A stretch of DNA of 64,000 nt. Origin: Trichuris trichiura. Lineage: Eukaryota; Nematoda; Enoplea; Trichinellida; Trichuridae. Position 1 is the stretch's first letter, and the number at the start of each line of letters is the position of its first letter. Both the position numbers and the translations under genes were made by a program. The notes below the pieces were generated by a model. It was not told where the DNA came from. It saw nothing but the letters and a program-made list of their open reading frames with translations, and did no database searches. The DNA lies in the NCBI GenBank assembly GCA_037903355.1, contig JBAJFE010000047.1, positions 186,001 through 250,000 of the forward strand, read 5' to 3'. Of the stretch, positions 50,338 to 59,026 are shown in pieces.

Positions 50338-52515
50338 ATGAAGACTATATCGGTTATACTTTGGCTCGCGTTAAGCGTTACAGAAACTCAAGCTGGTAAA
50401 AGGAGACTAAACCTATGCGATTTACCAAAGGAGAAAGGCCGCTGCCTTGGTAGATATACCAGGTGGTACTATGATCAACCAAAAAGGAAATGCGAACGAT
50501 TCACTTACAGTGGCTGCGATGGAAATGCGAATAATTTCCCCTCGAAGCTACGATGCGAAAACGCCTGCATTGAAGATCAACCGCCAAAGCACGTTTGCGA
50601 CCTGCCTAAAGATCCTGGCCATTGCTCTCCTTTTATGAAAAAGAAATATTACAAAGACGAAAACAACGATATTTTCGGCAGTGCAAAATCTACGGAACGC
50701 GGGAACAGCGTTAAAGCAAGCTGGAGCCAAGAAAACAATTGCCTTGAAGGCTCGTCAAATATCTGGCATTCCAATGAAATAGAAACCAGCGACAATGCGG
50801 TTAAGAAATATTTCTTCAACTCCGCGACGGGAAAATGCGAACCGTTTTTGTACGGAGGATTCGGTGGAAATGAGAACAACTTCGAAACAAAGAAGGAATG
50901 CGAATGGCGTTGCATTACGTTGCCCAGAAACCCGTGCGAACAACCGAAAGCTGTGGGAAATTGCGCCAACCTGGTTACCAGATATTTTTACAACGCTGAA
51001 ACAAAAGACTGCGAAAGATTCGCTTACAGCGGCTGCCAAGGAAACGATAACAATTTTGAACATATTGAGGAATGCGAAAAGCGCTGCCATGTGACGGATG
51101 TACCAAGCAATGCTGCTTGTAGGCAACCAAAGAAGGTTGGCAAACAGGTTTCTCCCGTGGAAAGATATTTCTACAATTCAAAAACAAAGGATTGCGAGCA
51201 GTTTACTTTCGGAGGATACGACGGCAATGAGAACAACTTCAAAACCCAAAGAGAATGCGAGAAGAAATGCATTACATGGAGAATAACCCCATGCGATCAA
51301 CCGAAAGAAATTGGAAACTGCCTTGAAACTGTTAACAGGTTCTTTTTCAACACGGAAACGTCGAAATGCGAAATGTTCATCTACACCGGCTGCGAGGGAA
51401 ACGAAAACAACTTTAACACTATAGAAGAATGCGAGAAACGCTGCGACGCGATTAAGGAGCCCATCGATGCATGTGATCAGCCGAAACTGGTTGGTCGAAT
51501 TCTTGATCCCGTTGAAAGATACTTTTACAATTCGGAAACAAAGAGATGCGAAGCCTTTATTTTCGGAGGACACGAACCCAACGATAACAATTTCAAGACG
51601 AAGGAAGAATGCGAAGAGCGTTGCATTTCAAAGTCGATACATCCCTGCAGGCTACCGAAAGCTCCAGGAAGGTGCGCCGCCTATTTTCAAAGATTTTTTT
51701 ACAATGTTGACACAAAACGTTGCGAAATGTTTGTGTATACCGGCTGCGAAGGAAATGCAAACAACTTTGAAACAATTGAGCAATGCGAGAAGAAGTGCAA
51801 TGTAGATCCACAGCCGGTCGACCCTTGTAAGCAACCGAAAGTAGTTGGGCCATGCAAAGCCGTCATTGTAAGGTACTATTACGATATGGTCACGAAGAAG
51901 TGCGAACAGTTCCGCTACGGAGGATGCCAAGGCAATGAAAACAATTTCGTAACAAAAGCTGATTGCGAACAACGTTGCATGCCATGGCAAAAACCGCCGT
52001 GCGAACAACCAAAAGAGGAAGGAAACTGCCTTGGCATGTTTAGGAAATACTTTTACAACAGCTTTACAAAGCAGTGCGATATGTTCATTTACAGCGGCTG
52101 TGGTGGAAATGACAACAATTTCGAGACTATTGAGGAATGCGAGGCACGATGCAACGTTGTGAAGAAGAAACGCCCTTGCAAGCAACCAAAGGATGCTGGA
52201 CCATGCAAGGGAAAATTCGAAAGATACTTTTACAACGTCAAAACGAAAAAATGCGAAAAGTTCTTTTACGGAGGATGCGAGGGCAACGACAACAATTTCG
52301 AAAACGAAGAGGATTGCGTAAAGCAATGCATTAAGAAAAGGGAAGATCCATGCAAGCTGCCCAAAGCACCTGGAAGGTGTGCCAACTATTTTCAGCGATA
52401 CTTTTACAACATGAAAACGGGCTTTTGCGAAAAGTTCGTTTACACTGGTTGCGAGGGAAATGAAAACAACTTCAAAACATTGGAACAATGCCAAGCCCGC
52501 TGTTTCAATAAGTGA
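50338..52515 (+). CDS. Secreted 11-domain Kunitz protein with alternating degenerate domains
   Basis: One exon, 725 residues. A signal peptide (about residues 1-19, MKTISVILWLALSVTETQA) is followed by 11 Kunitz/BPTI domains starting at residues 27, 87, 200, 261, 319, 379, 437, 497, 555, 614 and 672. Domains 1, 3, 5, 7-11 have all six cysteines. Domains 4 and 6 lack both cysteines of the loop disulfide (BPTI C14 and C38: Q and Y in domain 4, I and H in domain 6), and domain 2 lacks C38 (Phe) and is split by about 48 extra residues. P1 residues: Leu in 1, 5 and 9; Ala in 3, 7 and 11; Lys in 8 and 10; Ser in 2. Lys suggests trypsin-like targets, Leu and Ala chymotrypsin- or elastase-like. Linkers are only 6-9 residues, so the chain is a bead string outside the cell. 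The intronless state fits serial duplication. Confidence 0.95.
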   Translation: MKTISVILWLALSVTETQAGKRRLNLCDLPKEKGRCLGRYTRWYYDQPKRKCERFTYSGCDGNANNFPSKLRCENACIEDQPPKHVCDLPKDPGHCSPFMKKKYYKDENNDIFGSAKSTERGNSVKASWSQENNCLEGSSNIWHSNEIETSDNAVKKYFFNSATGKCEPFLYGGFGGNENNFETKKECEWRCITLPRNPCEQPKAVGNCANLVTRYFYNAETKDCERFAYSGCQGNDNNFEHIEECEKRCHVTDVPSNAACRQPKKVGKQVSPVERYFYNSKTKDCEQFTFGGYDGNENNFKTQRECEKKCITWRITPCDQPKEIGNCLETVNRFFFNTETSKCEMFIYTGCEGNENNFNTIEECEKRCDAIKEPIDACDQPKLVGRILDPVERYFYNSETKRCEAFIFGGHEPNDNNFKTKEECEERCISKSIHPCRLPKAPGRCAAYFQRFFYNVDTKRCEMFVYTGCEGNANNFETIEQCEKKCNVDPQPVDPCKQPKVVGPCKAVIVRYYYDMVTKKCEQFRYGGCQGNENNFVTKADCEQRCMPWQKPPCEQPKEEGNCLGMFRKYFYNSFTKQCDMFIYSGCGGNDNNFETIEECEARCNVVKKKRPCKQPKDAGPCKGKFERYFYNVKTKKCEKFFYGGCEGNDNNFENEEDCVKQCIKKREDPCKLPKAPGRCANYFQRYFYNMKTGFCEKFVYTGCEGNENNFKTLEQCQARCFNK

Positions 52516-52571
52516 AATGTAACAACAGCGTTGTTTCGTTAGCCGAAAATGAAAGTTTTTTCGCAACGGAA

Positions 52572-52577
52572 AATAAA
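52572..52577 (+). terminator. Polyadenylation signal of the 11-domain Kunitz gene
   Basis: AATAAA lies 57 bases after the TGA, a usual distance. Confidence 0.6.
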
Positions 52578-53303
52578 TATACCAAACGTTGTAAATCGCT
52601 TGTTGCACAGTTCACTGCTGCTTAGTTTACGAGGTTATTTTCTGTACTCTTTAAACAGGTGGTTTTAAATCTTGGATTTTCAAGACGTTTGCTGCAGTAA
52701 CATGGCATAGGTGCTTTAACGTTATACGAATTCTTCCCGCTCGCAGTCTTTTAACCATAACGCATGGCTAACTAAGCGAGTAAATCACCTGAGACTGCCA
52801 AAGCAAAGGTGCGAACACGTGAGCTGCTCCCCGTACTTAAAACAATGCTCGGCGTACGCTTTATCTGAGCGGTTGGAACATTCTTGCGGTTTTCTATGTT
52901 TTCATATGGCCAATGAACTGCTCTTTACTTAGATAAAATGAATCATGGTATTCTGAGCTATTTTTGCTAAAAAAGTTTGTACATCGGTCTCCGTGTGTTA
53001 TCCTACAAGCTGATGAAAACGGTATGAGCTGTTTTGGGTGAGTTTAAGAAATTAGAAGGACTATTTTGCATTTTTAGTCTGAAAGAACACCTTCCGTGGT
53101 CACCACGACCCTGTTATCTGGGTTGAGTTAACCCAATAACTGTACGCAGCTTGAGCCTAAGCCAAAACAGATATCAATGCAGTTAATGATGCAGTTGAGT
53201 TACAGAAGACGTAGTCATTCGCAGGCATCCAGCTCAAATTATTTAGTAGGAAAAAATCTGGAATATTGCTTGCGTGCAACCAGTTCTACCGTAATCTAAA
53301 AAA

Positions 53304-53440
53304 TGCAGGTTCCTTTCCGCAAAGCGTGGCTCGCTCTCCTGTTCTGCCCTTCTCTAAGTCGAAGCCTAAACATAAGGTGTATATTTTTCCATAGGCTTAG
53401 GTAAAGATGGAGCAGGGCAGTCGGAAAACCGTTCGGTTCA
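53304..53440. repeat. TGCAGGTTCC fold-back repeat
   Basis: Starts AATGCAGGTTCCTTTC, then CTCCTGTTCTGCCCTT and AAGCCTAAAC; after a short centre it returns as CATAGGCTTAGGTAAAG and GGAGCAGGGCAG, the inverted form of the first arm. No coding capacity. Confidence 0.6.
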
Positions 53441-54199
53441 CTTGACGCCAATTACCAAAAGTTTCATTTAAATGAAATCGAATTGAACAGAATGGATAGA
53501 TTGAAGATTGACATTTGCTGTGCAAAAAAGGTCAAGAGTAAATTTCGTTGTTTACCATACTGCGAAATTTGACGTTCCTGTGGTTGTCCGTCAATTTATG
53601 GGGTTAGGCTAGGACGCTGTGTTATTCATCAAAGTTCATTATTCACTTGGCTCATCAAGCATTTGCGAGCGTGCTGGCTGAAGCAACCGCCCGCTGTCAA
53701 TGTTATTCGAGTGCTTCGCAAACCAGTTTCAAAAAGAGCTGTTCAAAATTTGCAGTAAACTACATGCAATCACTAAGTGCTTACCAAAAGGAAATTAGTT
53801 AAATAAAGGCAAAATCATATTGTTGTAAAAAGCTTTATTCATAAACGGAAATGCTTAACTATCCTCCCCACAACTACATCATCTCAACGCACAGCGAACT
53901 CAACCTATTAGTAGAAACATGTCATTCATTCTTACTCATTTATCTCAAAGAATTTTGCGCTATTAAGATTCGCCTTCTCCAAACTTATTGATTTGCATCA
54001 TTACTGCTATTTTGTTTATGCTTCATTGCAGTTAACTGACTAGCAACGGTGATGCTTCTATGCTGTATATGTAAAACATTCGCACATATGACATGAATGT
54101 ACTTTTATCCTGCATTCAGTATACTATTCTGTGGTTTTAACATTTAAGATTTCCGTCGTACTTCTTCTATGTCTTATTTCCCAGGAACGCGCAAACAGC

Positions 54200-54365
54200 C
54201 TACCGTAACCGACAAAATGAGGTTCGCTTACAGAAAATGCCGGCGCTCGTGTTCTGGTCTTACTTAAGCGTAAGCTTAAATCGAAGGCACATGTTTAAGC
54301 ATCGATTTAGTAATGTCGGAAGTGAACGGCCGAAATTTTTCCGGAAAGGAACCTGAATAATTGGC
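54200..54365. repeat. TGCAGGTTCC fold-back repeat, diverged copy
   Basis: Contains GTGTTCTGGTCTTACTTAAG and AGCTTAAATCGAAGG, then ends CCGGAAAGGAACCTGAAT, the inverted terminus of the family. The left end is worn (GAGGTTCGCTTAC). Confidence 0.4.
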
Positions 54366-54729
54366 GAGCTACGTTTTTCTTGCGGAAGGCGAACCCAACT
54401 CAGTTATAATCTAAGCTTCAACGTCATATGAAGGCTTTTCCTATTTTAAAGCACAACTTTTCCAAGAAAAATTTTAATTCTGCAGCGAGAACGCGATTAC
54501 TCCATTTGGAGATACAGCTAATAAAAAAAATACAATAACTGGTTTCATATGCTTATGTTTAAATGGAATCACGACAGAAATCTCTGTGAAGAGGTTTGCG
54601 AGGCGTGAAAGAGCCAGACAATGTTAACAGCGTGTATTTTAATAGACCTAATTCTATGGCTTCCTTAAATGAGAGTGGCAAGTCACTGCTAGCAACTTGT
54701 ATATAATAATGTAGAAATGATATGACGTT

Positions 54730-54918
54730 ATCGCTTCTCGGCTCTCAGGAGCTAAGATCAAAGTGTAGTATCTGTTCTTATCAGCTTAATATCTGATACG
54801 GGGTCCATGTGGCCCCAAAGATATTAAATGAATTTTTGGGCATAAGGTGGGGTCGTAACAGCTTGCTGTTCGCCCACCGCGGGTCGGCCCGGTATTGCAC
54901 TACTTCCGGGATCGGCCC
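54730..54918 (+). ncRNA. U2: U2 spliceosomal small nuclear RNA
   Basis: About 189 bases, the usual length. The 5' end ATCGCTTCTCGG and stem-loop I are followed by the branch-site recognition region GTGTAGTATCTG, preceded by AUCAAAG as in C. elegans (humans have AUCAAG). Stem IIa (TTCTTATCAGCTTAATATCTGA region) and the compensating stem IIb are present; the Sm site is AATTTTTGG within AAATGAATTTTTGGG; stem-loops III and IV follow, the latter closing GGTCGGCCCGG with CCGGGATCGGCC. U2 pairs with the intron branch point in the spliceosome. All core elements look intact, so this is likely a functional copy. Transcription would be by Pol II from a snRNA-type promoter. Confidence 0.96.
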
Positions 54919-57900
54919 AATGAAAATTTCAAAAGTAATCTGGGTTTCTACTTTCTGAAGTTCGGATCATGCGATTTTGTAGACTGCTTGCGCTTACAGG
55001 TATACTGTAACTTTTTGGCTGTCTTCCTCTCCTTTTGAATAAGCAACTTTTTGGTTGTCTTCCTCTCCTTTAAGTATGAGGTTCATTTTTTTGCTTAGGT
55101 TTACTGAAAACCAGAACACGATAGCTGGCATAGTCATCTGTGAAGACAGGACAGGTCACATGCTTTTTGGAGATGAACCTGCATTCCTCAAACGATGGGT
55201 CGGAATCAAAAAGACTCGCATGTTCTCCTTACTTTTTTGCCTATTTTCCATACATGTGGAATTGCAAGCGTTCTTTTTTCGGTCATCCTTATCGGCAAAT
55301 CAGTCGACCTCATCGACGGTAGTTATGCCTTAATGCTTTTTGTAGAACCGACGCTGAGGACGGTGAACAAGTTGCGCCGAAAGCTAGTGCGAAACAAAAG
55401 AAACTGAAAAGTAGCTAGTGAACTGAACCTCTGACTTCCCGCTTGCTTCCGCCTCTATTTTTCTGTTTTGCAAGTTAACCCTAGTTACCTGCATTCTATA
55501 CCGTAACTTGAGGTATTCTATGCTTACGTAATTCCCTGTATTTAATTTTAAAAAGTTCGAAAACCCACGATTGAAAAATTAAAATCAAATGTTTTCTTCG
55601 TCCGTCTTTCATTATTTTCATTTCAAGAACTTTACTAACGCGACCATAGTTTTCATGCTCAGCTACGCAAGTGGTAGCCGAAAGGCCTGTTCAGCCATCA
55701 AAAATGTAATCACATATCAGCTTACGGCAACGAAGCGCACATTTTTATTAGCGGCAATATCATAGTCAGGTAGGCAACAACAATGCAAGGAGATAGGACA
55801 GAGCATCTGGGATGTATCATTGACATTTCAGGAGAACAGGTGACTTCCTGAAGGCGCAAACCGACATATAAAGGAGAGCAATGCTAGCTGGTAGGAGGGC
55901 ACAGAATTTGGAAAATATCATTTGTACTTCGGATATTGTGAAGATTTTATAAGTCTGGAACAGCGTAGAATCTAGGCGGGGGCGTTGGCTAATAATTAAA
56001 ATTCATATCATATTGAAAACATCATTTCCCCTAACGGGTGTGTGAGTTAACATTATCGTACGGATAAGCTACCCGTTCAACGTTTTATAAATTCTGCTAA
56101 GCTTTCGGGAAACTACGGTTTCTGTCTTCAACGCGTCGAAGTCTAAATTCATATCGTGACGAAGCGCTTTGGTCGCATTGCTGGACGTGACTTATTTGAA
56201 CCCGTAGTGGGAGCCACGCATTAATATGGGCCAATGACCACGCAGGCTGACGCTCACCAAGTTATCTTCTATATCGTCTCTATCAAACAAAGAACGCGTC
56301 GTCGCATGGAAGTGGATGCAGCATCGCCTTGCTGCCGACCAGGCCTAATACGCATTTGCTGTTCGGACTTTCATTACGCTGAAACATCGGTAAAGTTAAT
56401 ACCCCACCAAACGAGAGTTAACAAAGTAACAAAATGCAATCAAGAAGGATGACTGCTGTGAAATAAGGGTCGTTCTTGATCAGGAAAAATTGGTATCATT
56501 ACGACAACGCATTCATCGAAAATTCTCTTATCTGTTATTAGTGTCTACGACGCATTAAGTCCTCAAGCTGGATGCACTGTATACAAGAAGTCGCTGCCTC
56601 CACTTATAATTAATACTTATCACATCAGCTGTAGAGATAAATGGGTTAACAACAATTAAAATAATGCTTACTCGGCACTGCACTGTTCACCGTAACCCGA
56701 AGTCGTAATTGCAGTCATAACATTGCGTAACGGTTACGCCAAAAGTGCAAGACGCTAACCAACGGCAAATAACGTAAACCAACTACTGCGGCTGCAGTGT
56801 CTATTTTTAAAGTAACTACTACAGTAATGACTTGCAGGTTGAACGCAGACAACCTGACTACTCATTACCTGTTTAAAACGAAGATAAGAGTAGTTTATTT
56901 TTTTCCCATTAAGCAAAAGTTCCCAACTGCCGTAGCTTCATACCTGTTTAATCAGATGGGAAAAGTAGAGTGAAGCAGCGTTGTTAATTAGTACAGCTGA
57001 TGCACGTTTTGACGTCTTCGTTTAGACGCGAAGCGTTTTGACACAAAACAATGAATTTAACTCCAGTTAGCAGGCTGCAAGGCAAATACTTATAGTATCA
57101 TGCGAGACGCAGTCGCAAAAGCTGTAGGTCCCTACAGCCAATATCAAGACATGCTAATCCAGAAACTTACCACATGAGACATTGTTCCACGTTACAGAAG
57201 GTAGAACGAGCAGAATAAAATGGAAAATAGGCTGTACAAGGACTGGCTAACACCCTAATGTTAACGTTTGAACCTTGCTTGAATTATATTTTTAAATTTG
57301 TTTTTTGGGTACCCTTATTCTCCAAGTCGATGAACTGAACAGACATAGTACGATTCAGTAAACAAAATTGTCTGCCGTCAGTTCACGTCTATTCCCAAAT
57401 TTCCGTCTTCTTCCTTTCAATGAACAGTACCTATCTCTCTATTTCGAAAGAATAAAAAATTTTTCTCGCTCATTCTTCTTCTTATATTATGGAACTCTTT
57501 CTCGTCCCCGTAAGCAAGTTTTCAGGTTAAAAACGGGAAATATCTCTTCCAAGCGATATTATAGACGGAAAGGCTGAACGCGTTATTATCTGCTAGTACG
57601 AGTCGCACTGAGCTGCCACACTTTTAAACACTATTTATAAATGGGAAATATTAATGATTACTTTGCAGTTTTGAGTTTAGCATTGAAAGCTCTATTTTCA
57701 TACTGTATGTTTATCGGCAATCTTGTTCTGGCCTTACCTAAGCCTAAGCTTAAACATAATGTGTACGTATTGGTTTAAGTGTAGACAATAGTGAAACAAA
57801 TCGACTGTTATGCCTGTCAACAAGGGCAGAACACGATGGTCGGTATACTTTCCAAAAAGGAACCTGCATTCACAATCAGTAGGGGGGCTGCGCGGAATGA

Positions 57901-57981
57901 TCCAAATTGGACTAGTTTCGAACAATCAGATATAAACAATTGATTGTCGGTGCCAGTGTGACGTCCCCGTTGAAAAACCGG
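54919..57981. other. Intergenic, repeats only
   Basis: A fold-back repeat end occurs near 55160-55180 (GATGAACCTGCATTCC) and a fuller copy at 57720-57886. A short frame around 55250-55320 has a membrane-like run (GIASVLFSVILIGKSVDLID) followed by a GTAGTT donor-like site, but nothing joins it. No gene is supported. Confidence 0.4.
57720..57886. repeat. TGCAGGTTCC fold-back repeat
   Basis: Left arm TCTTGTTCTGGCCTTACCTA and AGCCTAAGCTTAAAC; right arm AACAAGGGCAGAACACG and the terminus AAAAAGGAACCTGCATTC. The arms mirror each other around a centre of about 90 bases. The right terminus is the inverted form of the left terminus at 53304. Confidence 0.6.
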
Positions 57982-59026
57982 TTAAAAATATTTCCCTGGA
58001 TCGAAACCGTCTTGAAGTCATAAATACATGCTTGCAATACGCGCCGTGTAATAATGGCACAACCAACAAAACGCGCATTTATTTTTTTCGCTATAAGTGT
58101 GGAAAGTATAAGTAAAATTGCTCGTTTCGAAATCGGCAGTTGCATACACCCATGAAGGGAGACAATCTTTTATCGGATATCACCTTTCTGGAATACGTCT
58201 GTATAAATGCCCTTAAGTGTTCCATAGTCCTTATCGTTAGCTGGCGCTTTGGCTGATCTAGCTTCTCCAGGATCATTCTTTGTTTCTGAAAAAAAATGAT
58301 GACATCTGTACGCGTAAGGTACTTGTCAGACTACTAGCGAGAAACGGCTAAGGAATGTCGGTAACTAGTTTTCCTGAATGTTTGATGCAGCTTAATTTAT
58401 TGCAAACAAAAACGGTTGTTGTACAACGTAAAAATTAACTTATTACTTAAAATTAAGCCTCGTGTTTTGGGTTAAGCTTCGGTAAGGGGAAAAAAGCCTG
58501 GTATGCTTGCTAAAGGGAACCTGCCTTCCTCCGAAAACCAAGTTTTAAAGAGACAGGGCACTGTAAAGGGTTACTTAAACTTACGTTGCGTCACAGGCAT
58601 GAGGCTTGGCACTCCCGCCCCTGTTGGCAATCTAGATTCATCCATTGCCACATCAGCGTCCTGTTGTCCTTGCTTAGGTTTAACTACTGTTGTCATGTTC
58701 GGGAAGCGCCATTTCTTCTTCTTCTTCTTTTTTTTACCTGCAACGTTAACAGTTAGCTCCCTACTACTTATGCTGACGGTTAAACGCATTATAGTTATCA
58801 ATAAAAGTAAATTTTAATTATAAAAACGAATGCTACTTTTCCTTGATCTTCCTCGTCTAGAATGGTGCCGGTGCGGCTCATATGTTTCACTGTCTTCTTC
58901 TATATATATCTCCTCATAGCACATTAACAGCGAAAGAACTGCTCCCATTACGCTGCTCAAAAGAATAAACATTTCTTCGTAAGACCATGGTTCATTGGCT
59001 TCTATATGAGCTATAGGGATCACCAT
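57982..59026 (-). CDS. Small single-pass membrane protein, spliced, unidentified
   Basis: Minus-strand exons 59026-58837, 58737-58585 and 58285-58184 join with consistent phases (A|GT, C|AA) and sound splice signals (donors GTAGCA, GTAAGTTT, GTGATA; acceptors CGTTGCAG and TTTTTTTTCAG). The ATG is preceded by an in-frame TGA three bases before GGG, which fixes the start. The protein has a short acidic N-terminus (EPWSYEE), one membrane segment (MFILLSSVMGAVLSLLM), an acidic patch, an RGRSRK-S-K8 basic stretch, and a hydrophilic tail with KDYGTLKGIYTDVFQK. The last exon is tentative: 57995-57982 after GATCCAG would add GKYF and TAA, for 152 residues. A polybasic run just inside a membrane segment could bind acidic lipids. 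I do not recognise the family. Confidence 0.6.
58460..58530. repeat. TGCAGGTTCC fold-back repeat end in an intron
   Basis: GGTAAGGGGAAAAAAGCCTGGTATGC and then AAAGGGAACCTGCCTTC match the right half of the copy at 57720-57886 (AAGGGCAGAACACG...GGTATACTTTCC...GGAACCTGCATTC) with differences. It lies in intron 2 of the membrane protein gene. Confidence 0.4.

Larger units (their letters stand above)
52516..54729. other. Intergenic with fold-back repeats
   Basis: No protein-coding frame of note. Two copies of the TGCAGGTTCC fold-back family are present (53304-53440 and about 54200-54365). The stretch just upstream of 54730 should hold the proximal sequence element of the U2 promoter, but I cannot define it by eye. 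Confidence 0.45.

Noticed and set aside
51652..52608. A 318-codon frame antisense to the 11-domain Kunitz gene
   Set aside because: It arises from the repetitive codon pattern of the Kunitz repeats; no signal peptide, motif or splice site supports it.
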